A stretch of 64,000 bases of DNA, taken from the NCBI GenBank assembly GCA_900107365.1, contig FNPS01000008.1, positions 1 to 64,000 of the forward strand. Reading direction: 5' to 3'. Both the position numbers and the translations under genes were made by a program. Of this stretch, positions 25,794-33,286 are shown in pieces. The stretch is from Flavobacterium aquidurense. GTDB lineage: Bacteria; Bacteroidota; Bacteroidia; Flavobacteriales; Flavobacteriaceae. The notes beneath the pieces were generated by a model that had not been told where the DNA came from, did no database searches, and saw only the letters and a list, made by a program, of their open reading frames with translations. Within the stretch, counting starts at the first letter, position 1; each line of letters starts with the position of its first letter.

Positions 25794-26066
25794 TCAAAGA
25801 ATGGTTTTTTGTTTTTCAATATGTAGCGCCTTGATATCTTCTCCAAAATCGTGAAAATACTGCTTCGGCACATTGTACATGTAATCTGAGATTGTGATTT
25901 TTCCATCGGTGAGGATAAAAACAATCCGTGATATCTTCCTGTGAAAATCCTCACTGATATATACCGATTTGCCGTTTCTAGCTATAAATTCTGTAGGTTG
26001 TAAAAAAATGTCTCTGTATTGCCAGATTTTTACAGGCAGCTTGCTATTCTTAAATAAATTTTTCAT
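25794..26066 (-). CDS. DUF3408-type small transfer protein (TraC-like)
   Basis: The product is 90 residues from the ATG at 26066 (Met-Lys-Asn-Leu-Phe); the longer frame overlaps the upstream gene. The central motif Arg-Asn-Gly-Lys-Ser-Val-Tyr-Ile-Ser-Glu-Asp-Phe-His-Arg-Lys-Ile-Ser-Arg-Ile-Val matches the gene upstream (Lys-Ser-Ile-Tyr-Ile-Arg-x-Glu-Tyr-His). The two appear to be paralogues of the ribbon-helix-helix-like DUF3408 family. They may regulate or assist relaxosome formation. Confidence 0.7.
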   Translation of the reverse strand: MKNLFKNSKLPVKIWQYRDIFLQPTEFIARNGKSVYISEDFHRKISRIVFILTDGKITISDYMYNVPKQYFHDFGEDIKALHIEKQKTIL

Positions 26067-26076
26067 AATTATAAGA

Positions 26077-26514
26077 TTAAAAAATGGGTTTAAACTTCTC
26101 ATTAAAATCTTCAGTAATTGCTTTCTCAAATATTTCAAAATGATGTTCGAGAATATTGTCGAGATAGGCATACAGCGGTATCTGATCTTTCCCTATTACC
26201 TGTACAATGCGGGACAAACGCTCGTGATATTCCTGACGGATGTAAATACTCTTCTCTCCACGCTTGGTCATTGAGTGGGTTTTCAAAAAGTGGCCGCCAT
26301 AACTTCCGTCAAGACTTTTCTTTGTTCGGTTCTTTTCCTTTTGTGCAGGTTTGATCGATAGTGACTCTTCCTGTTTTACATCTACCTTTTCCGTCTCTTC
26401 GATTGGTTCAGGCGGAAACTGTATCCCTTCTTTTTTAACGCCGTCAACCATCAGGTTCATCATGAGTTCTTCATTAATGTCCGGCGGGGTTTTTCTCTTA
26501 TTTTCGTTTTCCAT
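26077..26514 (-). CDS. DUF3408 transfer protein (TraB/TraC-like)
   Basis: The 145-residue protein has a charged, disordered first half and a C-terminal DUF3408 domain (about 80-145). The landmark is Gly-Glu-Lys-Ser-Ile-Tyr-Ile-Arg-Gln-Glu-Tyr-His-Glu-Arg-Leu-Ser-Arg-Ile. It sits just after the ParA-like traA gene (4 bases), the normal place of these small proteins. A DNA-binding partner for the ParA-type ATPase is a reasonable inference. Confidence 0.8.
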   Translation of the reverse strand: MENENKRKTPPDINEELMMNLMVDGVKKEGIQFPPEPIEETEKVDVKQEESLSIKPAQKEKNRTKKSLDGSYGGHFLKTHSMTKRGEKSIYIRQEYHERLSRIVQVIGKDQIPLYAYLDNILEHHFEIFEKAITEDFNEKFKPIF

Positions 26515-26518
26515 AAAT

Positions 26519-27286
26519 CTACAATTGTGTAATTTTTAGAAATTCGTGTATGAACAGGTCTAATTGACACGCTTTCATCAAGCGTTCATCTGGAGGTAAT
26601 ATGGTGGAACGGAAAACGGTTTTGCTGTCCACTTCACTTTCTTTGCGAAAACGTGTGCTGTTCTTGATTTGGCTTTGCATAAGGCTTAAACCTAATTGTT
26701 CAATAAGTTGATTATACAATTCATACAAAGGCGTGCTTTCCCTGCCGTCAATCTGGTTCCAGAACAGGTTAATAGTTTCTATGGAGGTTTCACCTTTTTT
26801 CATAATTACATCCTGCAAAAGCTGTGTAAAGATTAGTGTACTTTCCATTACCACACGGTCAGCCGTGATCGGGCTAAAAATGTGGTGCATTCCCGCCAAT
26901 GCTTTCAGTATACCGGGTGTGTTAACGGTTCCGGGCAGGTCAAAGAATACAACATCAAAAGGCGTGGGAGAATCATTTACAAACTCTTGAGCTGCTTCTA
27001 ATACGTTGTCTGCTTTGTACGGCATAATGGGATAGGCTTTTTTGTTGAGGGTAGTAAACTGTCTATACGCCAGCTTTTTCAAAGCTTCGTTTTCCATTAC
27101 CATTGCCAAATCTCTTGTCTTCATTTTTACAAGGCTGTGCTGTGGAAAATCTGCATCAAATACGGCTACGTTGTAGCCCAATCGATAGTGCAGCACACTT
27201 GCTAGAAGGGTTGTAAATGTACTTTTGCCAACACCGCCTTTTTGAGAAGAAAAGGCGATAAACAGAGGTTTCTTTTTTGTGTTCAT
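26519..27286 (-). CDS. traA: ParA/MinD-type ATPase TraA
   Basis: The product is 255 residues from the ATG at 27286. It has the deviant Walker A motif Lys-Gly-Gly-Val-Gly-Lys-Ser-Thr (residues 16-23), a Walker A' element around Val-Ala-Val-Phe-Asp-Ala-Asp-Phe-Pro-Gln-His and Val-Phe-Phe-Asp-Leu-Pro-Gly (Walker B). This is the ParA-like TraA of Bacteroidetes elements, which probably positions the element or relaxosome. An earlier in-frame start at 27319 is less likely. It heads the traA-D transcript. Confidence 0.92.
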   Translation of the reverse strand: MNTKKKPLFIAFSSQKGGVGKSTFTTLLASVLHYRLGYNVAVFDADFPQHSLVKMKTRDLAMVMENEALKKLAYRQFTTLNKKAYPIMPYKADNVLEAAQEFVNDSPTPFDVVFFDLPGTVNTPGILKALAGMHHIFSPITADRVVMESTLIFTQLLQDVIMKKGETSIETINLFWNQIDGRESTPLYELYNQLIEQLGLSLMQSQIKNSTRFRKESEVDSKTVFRSTILPPDERLMKACQLDLFIHEFLKITQL

Positions 27287-28030
27287 ATTTGTTAATTTAA
27301 AGTTTATATATCCTAGCAATACAGTTTTGAAGGCACACTGACTTCAAGCTTACTATTTAGCATGGTAGCTGTCAGGGTTGCCGGCCGGCATTTCTGATCG
27401 ACTGCTTTTTTTAAGTACAGAATCACTGCATTCAGTCCTGTGTCTAGTCAGGCGGGAATTCCATCTTACTTACATTCTTTCAAACACTCCTTCAGGAATT
27501 CAGAATAGTCTCACGGCATGCCGTCACGCTTTCCGACATTTTCGCATTGTTGTGATCTTGCAATCTAGCGATCATGAAAACCAGATGATATGCAATCTGG
27601 AATGGACCCAAAACACTTGTCCTGAAGTACGGGCTGATTGTCCTCCTGCCAACATTCAAAGACAAAGGACTAATCATTTTTGTTGCACTCCATGGATGTG
27701 GCATTGCTTGTCGCTTAAAGGAAGTGTTTGGTACTTCTTCATATTACAATCCTTTTATAAACAGGGATTTACTTTGTAAAATGAATTTTTAGTAATGGAT
27801 TTATGCAACGACTACTGAAAAAACGGAGAATAATGAAACGGCTTCAAGCCGTTTTCCCTGGTACATTTAATCCGTCCCGAAGGGCGGATTTTTGTGTTCA
27901 CCAGAACACGGCAAGTTGTGTTTTGAGGCACTCTAAACCGAGTTAGTGCCTCAAAACAACTTGCCTTGCCGGGGGCTGAAAAAACCTTCCGAAGTCAGGT
28001 TTTTATATAAAATTTAATAATGGATAAATA
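27287..28030. other. Gene-free region with hairpins, candidate oriT
   Basis: This gap lies between the divergent traA and mobA genes, where the origin of transfer is usually found in these elements. Its right half contains a perfect palindrome AAACGGCTT-C-AAGCCGTTT (27836-27854), a terminator-like stem AATCCG/CGGATT (27869-27890) and a long imperfect hairpin (27910-27965). The left half (27290-27780) shows no convincing gene. Confidence 0.55.
27910..27965. promoter_or_regulatory. Long hairpin, candidate oriT/nic-proximal inverted repeat
   Basis: GGCAAGTTGT plus TTTTGAGGCACT (27910-27932) pairs with AGTGCCTCAAAACAACTTGCC (27945-27965), giving about 20 bp with one small bulge and a 12-base loop. 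It is 65 bases upstream of mobA and its MOBP-type relaxase partner. Relaxases of this kind commonly bind such repeats next to the nick. The nick site itself cannot be read from sequence. Confidence 0.5.
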
Positions 28031-28468
28031 ATGAGGGAGAATAATAACAATAAAAAACACAAGGGTGGACGCACGCCCAAAAGCGACCCGAGCATCCACC
28101 GCCATGTATTTCGTCTGACGGATACGGAAAATGCCAAACTTTTATCGCTTTTTGAAACATCGGGAATTCCCAACAAAGCAAAATTTATCACCTCGATGCT
28201 GTTCAGCAAGGAGATGAAATCGATTAAAATTGATAAAGGAACAGTTGATTTTTATATGCGGTTGACTTCGTTTCATAGTCAATTCCGCTCCGTAGGCGTG
28301 AATTATAACCAGATTGTAAAGCTATTGTACCGTCATTTTTCCGAGAAAAAGGCGGCGGCTTTTCTCTATAAATTGGAAAAACAAACTGCTGAAATGGCGG
28401 CACTATGCCAAAAAATCATACAGATAACTGAAGAATTTGACGCAAAATATCTGAAAAAACAGCCTTAG
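28031..28468 (+). CDS. mobA: Relaxosome accessory protein MobA-like
   Basis: The 145-residue protein starts with a basic stretch (Lys-Lys-His-Lys-Gly-Gly-Arg-Thr-Pro-Lys) followed by a ribbon-helix-helix-like segment (His-Val-Phe-Arg-Leu-Thr-Asp-Thr-Glu-Asn-Ala-Lys). The motif Asn-Tyr-Asn-Gln-Ile-Val-Lys (about 96-102) recalls the MobC/Asn-x-Asn-Gln family of nick-site accessory proteins. It would bind oriT and help the relaxase, which starts 2 bases after its stop. Confidence 0.88.
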   Translation: MRENNNNKKHKGGRTPKSDPSIHRHVFRLTDTENAKLLSLFETSGIPNKAKFITSMLFSKEMKSIKIDKGTVDFYMRLTSFHSQFRSVGVNYNQIVKLLYRHFSEKKAAAFLYKLEKQTAEMAALCQKIIQITEEFDAKYLKKQP

Positions 28469-28470
28469 AA

Positions 28471-29757
28471 ATGATAGCAAAAATCGGGAGAAGCGCAAAT
28501 TTATACGGAGCTTTAGCCTACAACCAGCTCAAAGTTGAGAATGAAAAAGGGGAAATATTGTTTGGTAATAAGATTATTGAAACCGCTAGCGGTAATTATT
28601 CCGTTGCACAATTAGCCCAATCTTTTACTCCTTATCTCATTGCCAACTGCAATACAGAGAAACATACGTTGCATATCTCGCTTAATCCCGATCCTAAAGA
28701 CAAAGTAAGTAACGACAGGTACAGGGAAATGGCAGATGCGTATATGCAGGAAATGGGTTATGGACAGCAGCCTTATGTGGTGTTCAAACATACTGATATT
28801 GACCGTAGCCATATCCATATTGTATCGGTGTGCGTTGATGAACAGGGTAAAAAGATTTCGGATAGTTATGAGAAAATGCGCTCTATGAACGTCTGCCGTG
28901 AACTTGAAAGGAAATATGGATTGATACCTGCAACAGATAAAGTGCATAAACAGATAGACAGGGTTTTCCGTCCCGTAGATTATAAGGAAGGTGATGTTAA
29001 AAGTCAGATAGCTTCCGTAGTTCGTCACCTGGCTAACTATTATCAATTCCAAACTTTAGGAGAATTCAATGCCTTGCTTTCTCTTTTTAATATTACCACC
29101 GAAAAAGTGCAGGGCGAGCTGAAGGGAAAAATGCAGGAGGGTTTACTATATATTCCTTTAAATGAAAAAGGCGAAAGAGCCGGACATCCTTTCAAGGCTT
29201 CTTTATTTGGAAAGAATGCTGGACTGCCGGCTCTGGAATTGAATTATGCAAAATACAAAGAAACTTTAAAAGACCACCCGGCAAAGCCAACCATTAAAGC
29301 TGCCGTTACCATTGCCCTGCAATTAACAAGTGATGAGGAGGCTTTTAAAAAACAGTTAGTGGAGCAAGGAATTAATGTGGTGGCACGTAGAAATGACACA
29401 GGACGTATTTACGGTATTACCTTTATAGACCATAATTCTAAAACAGTGTGGAACGGCTCCAGATTGGCAAAAGAACTATCTGCCAACACATTTAATGATT
29501 ATTGGAATAAAAATATCACACCTGAAATTAAAGATTCGGTTAAATTGCAATCGAAAATATCCCCAGCAAATAATGCAGATCTTCCGCCAGATGAACCTTA
29601 TCATTTGTTCGACTTCCTGAATACTGTGCAAAAGCATGAGGGCGATTTAATTGATGCATTTGGTACCTTATTGCCAGAAGCCAATGGAGAAGATTATCAG
29701 GAACAAGATTTTGCTAATAGAATGAAGAAGAGAAGAAAAAAGAGGGAAGGCAGATAA
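28471..29757 (+). CDS. mobB: Relaxase / mobilisation nuclease MobB
   Basis: The 428-residue protein is a MOBP-type relaxase. It starts Met-Ile-Ala-Lys-Ile-Gly-Arg-Ser-Ala-Asn-Leu-Tyr-Gly-Ala-Leu-Ala-Tyr-Asn (catalytic tyrosine region). His-Ile-Ser-Leu-Asn-Pro follows near residue 70, and the metal-binding His-x-His motif (His-Thr-Asp-Ile-Asp-Arg-Ser-His-Ile-His-Ile-Val) lies at about 108-119. It nicks oriT and remains bound to the transferred strand. Transcribed with mobA, it ends before a hairpin. Confidence 0.92.
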   Translation: MIAKIGRSANLYGALAYNQLKVENEKGEILFGNKIIETASGNYSVAQLAQSFTPYLIANCNTEKHTLHISLNPDPKDKVSNDRYREMADAYMQEMGYGQQPYVVFKHTDIDRSHIHIVSVCVDEQGKKISDSYEKMRSMNVCRELERKYGLIPATDKVHKQIDRVFRPVDYKEGDVKSQIASVVRHLANYYQFQTLGEFNALLSLFNITTEKVQGELKGKMQEGLLYIPLNEKGERAGHPFKASLFGKNAGLPALELNYAKYKETLKDHPAKPTIKAAVTIALQLTSDEEAFKKQLVEQGINVVARRNDTGRIYGITFIDHNSKTVWNGSRLAKELSANTFNDYWNKNITPEIKDSVKLQSKISPANNADLPPDEPYHLFDFLNTVQKHEGDLIDAFGTLLPEANGEDYQEQDFANRMKKRRKKREGR

Positions 29758-29770
29758 GGATAGAATCAAA

Positions 29771-29804
29771 GCTATCCGAAAAGCCGACGGTTTTATCGGA
29801 TAGC
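29771..29804. terminator. Hairpin between mobB and a convergent gene
   Basis: GCTATCCGA (29771-29779) and TCGGATAGC (29796-29804) form a perfect 9-bp stem with a 16-base loop, 14 bases after the mobB stop. The T-run is weak (CTTAGTT), so termination is likely but not assured. Confidence 0.55.
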
Positions 29805-29817
29805 TTAGTTAAAAAGG

Positions 29818-30105
29818 CTAGAGTAAATTCCAGTTTTGAGCCACAAAATTATTTAGCAGGTCTCTCATTACAATGCTGCTGGCTTGAGATAGTCTTATTA
29901 TTCTCTCGACCTTTTGAAAGCTTGCTTTCGTTTTCGGAACTTGATAGTTCTTTACAAAAGCATCGCAAAAATAGACGACTTCATAGCGTTCTTTTTTATT
30001 TACACGTTCTCTGTCACGAATAGCCGTGTAATTAGGATTGTCACCATTGGTGGTCGTGTTTACATAATCACTATTGATTAAGTCATTTTCATCAAATTCT
30101 ACCAT
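29818..30105 (-). CDS. Small conserved element protein
   Basis: The 95-residue acidic, helical protein (start Met-Val-Glu-Phe-Asp-Glu-Asn-Asp-Leu) has a central Asn-Thr-Thr-Thr-Asn-Gly-Asp-Asn-Pro-Asn-Tyr segment. I recall similar proteins next to mob genes in other Bacteroidetes elements. It is transcribed against the mob genes and sits between mobB and the coupling-protein gene. Function is unknown; no motifs are recognisable. Confidence 0.6.
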   Translation of the reverse strand: MVEFDENDLINSDYVNTTTNGDNPNYTAIRDRERVNKKERYEVVYFCDAFVKNYQVPKTKASFQKVERIIRLSQASSIVMRDLLNNFVAQNWNLL

Positions 30106-30293
30106 AATTTATTAATTTAAAATTTCCTAAAATTAAGAGCTTTTAAAAAGCAGTTATTACGGTTTTCCGTAACCTTAAAATTTAAATTTTAACAAATCAG
30201 TCAAACACTGCCGCTTGCCGCCATTTTCAACCACTTTAATACAAGCAATTCTTATCGTATTTAAATTCATGAAACAACATTAAATGTTTTGAG

Positions 30294-32312
30294 ATGCAGG
30301 GAGAAGATGATTTAAGAGGATTAGCCAAAATTATGGCTTTTATGCGGGCAGTAAGTATCTTATTGATACTGATGCACCTTTATTGGTTTTGCTACGGTTA
30401 CTTTATAGATCGGGGCTGGACATTAGAGTTAATCAACAAATTATTAGGCAATTTTCAGCGTACAGTGGGATTGTTCTCGCATACTCTTTATACCAAAGTA
30501 TTTGCCTTAGTGTTATTAGGATTAAGCTGTCTGGGTTCAAAGGGAGTTAAAAACCAGAAGATAACATGGGCTAAAATTTATATGACTTTAGCAATTGGCT
30601 TTGTTCTGTTTTTTCTGAACACACCTTTATTAAGGCTATCAATAACTATCTCCATAATTCTTTATATCCTTAGCACTAGTTTAGGTTATATCGCTTTAAT
30701 GGTATCAGGAATATGGATGAGCCGTCTGCTTCGTAATAATCTAATGGAAGATGTTTTTAACTATGAGAACGAAAGCTTTCAGCAGGAAACAATACTGATG
30801 GAAAACGAATACTCTGTCAATCTACCTACGAAGTTTTATTACAAAGGAAAATGGAACAATGGCTGGATTAACATAGTTAATCCTTTTCGGGCAACGATTG
30901 TCTTAGGTACTCCAGGCTCAGGAAAATCGTATGCAATTGTAAACAATTACATCAAACAGCAGATTGAGAAAGGTTTTTCAATGTACATCTACGATTTCAA
31001 ATTTGATGACCTTTCTACCATTGCATATAATCATTTATTGAAGCACAGCGATAAATACAAAGTACAACCAAAATTCTATGTCATCAACTTTGATGACCCC
31101 CGAAAGAGCCACCGTTGCAATCCTCTTAATCCTGATTTCATGACGGATATCTCGGATGCTTACGAAGCAGCATATACGATAATGCTGAACCTCAATCGTA
31201 GCTGGATACAGAAGCAGGGCGATTTTTTCGTCGAGAGCCCGATTATACTTTTGGCTGCAATCATTTGGTACCTGAAAATTTATGACGACGGTAAATATTG
31301 CACATTCCCACACGCGATAGAACTCTTGAATAAAAAATACTCAGACGTATTTACGATTTTAACCTCATATCCCGATTTGGAAAACTATCTGTCGCCTTTT
31401 ATGGACGCGTGGCAGGGAGGTGCACAGGATCAGTTGCAGGGACAGATAGCCTCTGCAAAAATCCCTTTGTCAAGAATGATTTCGCCTCAACTGTACTGGG
31501 TTATGACAGGAGATGATTTTTCATTGGACATCAACAATCCCAAAGAGCCTAAGATATTATGCGTAGGCAATAATCCTGACCGCCAAAATATCTATTCTGC
31601 TGCGCTGGGATTATACAATTCACGTATCGTTAAACTCATTAACAAAAAAGGCCAATTGAAGAGTTCTGTTATCATAGACGAGCTGCCCACTATATACTTT
31701 AGGGGGCTTGATAACCTTATTGCAACCGCCAGAAGTAATAAGGTGGCTGTTTGTTTGGGCTTTCAGGATTATTCCCAGCTGACAAGGGATTATGGCGACA
31801 AAGAGAGCAAGGTAATTCAGAATACTGTAGGTAATATTTTTAGCGGCCAAGTGGTCGGCGAAACTGCAAAAAGCCTGTCGGAAAGATTCGGGAAAGTACT
31901 GCAGAAAAGGCAGAGCATGAGCATCAACCGCAACGATACATCAACTTCAATATCAACTCAATTGGACAGTCTTATACCGGCTTCCAAAATATCCACCCTG
32001 ACACAAGGCTTTTTTGTTGGTTCTGTATCGGACAATTTTGATGAACGCATCGAGCAGAAAATCTTCCATGCTGAAATTGTCGTGGATAATCAAAGGGTTG
32101 CTTCCGAAACTAAAGACTATCAAAAAATTCCTGAAATCTTATCTTTTATTGACGAAAACGGGAAAGACAATATAAAACAGGCAATAGAGGAAAATTACAG
32201 GCAGGTAAAAACGGATATTGTACTAGTCATAGAAACCGAATTGGAACGTATAAAGAATGATCCCAATTTAAAGCATTTGATACAAAAGGATAAGACTAAG
32301 AAGAGCGAGTAA
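30294..32312 (+). CDS. mobC: Type IV coupling protein (YWFCY, VirD4-like) MobC
   Basis: The 672-residue protein begins with a membrane region containing the motif Tyr-Trp-Phe-Cys-Tyr (residues 30-34) and further spans (about 65-145). The TraG/VirD4 ATPase domain follows, with Walker A Gly-Thr-Pro-Gly-Ser-Gly-Lys-Ser (205-212) and a Walker B containing Val-Ile-Ile-Asp-Glu-Leu-Pro (about 457-463). It links the relaxase-DNA complex to the mating channel at the inner membrane. It corresponds to MobC of Bacteroidetes elements. Confidence 0.94.
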   Translation: MQGEDDLRGLAKIMAFMRAVSILLILMHLYWFCYGYFIDRGWTLELINKLLGNFQRTVGLFSHTLYTKVFALVLLGLSCLGSKGVKNQKITWAKIYMTLAIGFVLFFLNTPLLRLSITISIILYILSTSLGYIALMVSGIWMSRLLRNNLMEDVFNYENESFQQETILMENEYSVNLPTKFYYKGKWNNGWINIVNPFRATIVLGTPGSGKSYAIVNNYIKQQIEKGFSMYIYDFKFDDLSTIAYNHLLKHSDKYKVQPKFYVINFDDPRKSHRCNPLNPDFMTDISDAYEAAYTIMLNLNRSWIQKQGDFFVESPIILLAAIIWYLKIYDDGKYCTFPHAIELLNKKYSDVFTILTSYPDLENYLSPFMDAWQGGAQDQLQGQIASAKIPLSRMISPQLYWVMTGDDFSLDINNPKEPKILCVGNNPDRQNIYSAALGLYNSRIVKLINKKGQLKSSVIIDELPTIYFRGLDNLIATARSNKVAVCLGFQDYSQLTRDYGDKESKVIQNTVGNIFSGQVVGETAKSLSERFGKVLQKRQSMSINRNDTSTSISTQLDSLIPASKISTLTQGFFVGSVSDNFDERIEQKIFHAEIVVDNQRVASETKDYQKIPEILSFIDENGKDNIKQAIEENYRQVKTDIVLVIETELERIKNDPNLKHLIQKDKTKKSE

Positions 32313-32376
32313 AATTAGATGCTAAGTTAAAGTTTTGACCAGGGCCAGGCTTTTCTGTAAGTTCAAAATAAAACAA

Positions 32377-32400
32377 AACCCTCGAATTATTCAGAGGGTT
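32377..32400 (-). terminator. Terminator of the ORF6N gene
   Basis: AACCCTC and GAGGGTT form a 7-bp stem with a 10-base loop. On the minus strand it is followed by TTTGTTTTATTTTG. It sits 8 bases beyond the stop of the leftward gene, and may also stop readthrough from mobC. Confidence 0.6.
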
Positions 32401-32407
32401 AATTTAT

Positions 32408-33286
32408 TTAATTGTTCAAAATTTGCAGCATTTTGCTAACCTCAATATCTATTCTTGAAAAGGCAAACCATTTTTTGCCAAGGTCTTTGAGCGAGGCTCC
32501 GATGTGATAGAGTTCCGTATCGTCAATTATCAAAAAACGGTCGTGAGCATCAGAGAAAATTTCGATTTCAATCCTGAGATATTGGCTGTTGTATCGCTGA
32601 ACATCCAACCGCAGCTGATTGCTAATACTTTTGGTATAAATAGTTGCGGTGACATCATCGCTGCGTTTACCCAGTAAAGTTAGTACCGTGTCATCGACGT
32701 AATTATCAAGTAGGATAATTGAGTTTTTGGCATTTCGGATAATATCGGAAACAAAGGCATAGGCATCAAAAATCTGCCCGTTATAGAAAATCCCTTTTTC
32801 GCTATGGAGCTTATCGCTTTCCAAAGCCTTAAAAATTTCTTCAAATTTTTGGTTCGCTTCTAATTGTTTGAATTCAATCTTATCTAATCGATGAAAAAGA
32901 GAGGCGTTGCTCATAAGTATTCTACGCATTTCTACAAAGGCTTCCATAATTTCTACACTGACCTTAACGGCAATTTGGGAACGCAGTATAGCAGAAGCCA
33001 TGGCAACACCCTGTTCGGTAAAAACATAAGGTAAATAGCGTCTTCCACCATAACTCAAACCTGAGGTTCCAATTTGGAACCTCAAGATTTCAGCTTCCTC
33101 TTCATTCAATTGAAAACAAAAGGATTCAGGAAACCTTTCTATATTCCTTTTTACGGCTTTGTTGAGGTTCTTTGTTTCAACCTGGTATAAGGAAGCAAGG
33201 TTGCTATCGAGCATAACCTGCTTTCCGCGTATGGAATAAATAAGATTTGTGATTTCCATAGTGCTAAGGGTAGGTTTATTTTCCAT
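32408..33286 (-). CDS. ORF6N domain DNA-binding protein
   Basis: The product is 292 residues from the ATG at 33286, which overlaps the topB stop by 11 bases. The N-terminal ORF6N domain (about 10-110) shows the hallmarks Ile-Arg-Gly-Lys-Gln-Val-Met-Leu-Asp, Leu-Ala-x-Leu-Tyr-x-Val-Glu-Thr-Lys-x-Leu-Asn-x-Ala-Val-Lys-Arg-Asn and Pro-Tyr-Val-Phe-Thr-Glu-Gln-Gly-Val. The C-terminal part resembles a phospholipase D-like half domain with His-Asp-Arg-Phe-Leu-Ile-Ile-Asp, common in this family. It probably binds DNA; the role in the element is unknown. Confidence 0.88.
   Translation of the reverse strand: MENKPTLSTMEITNLIYSIRGKQVMLDSNLASLYQVETKNLNKAVKRNIERFPESFCFQLNEEEAEILRFQIGTSGLSYGGRRYLPYVFTEQGVAMASAILRSQIAVKVSVEIMEAFVEMRRILMSNASLFHRLDKIEFKQLEANQKFEEIFKALESDKLHSEKGIFYNGQIFDAYAFVSDIIRNAKNSIILLDNYVDDTVLTLLGKRSDDVTATIYTKSISNQLRLDVQRYNSQYLRIEIEIFSDAHDRFLIIDDTELYHIGASLKDLGKKWFAFSRIDIEVSKMLQILNN

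Noticed and set aside
27378..27779. 133-residue frame in the traA-mobA gap
   Set aside because: Cys/His-rich composition with no family pattern, in a region expected to be the oriT; a chance open frame is more likely.
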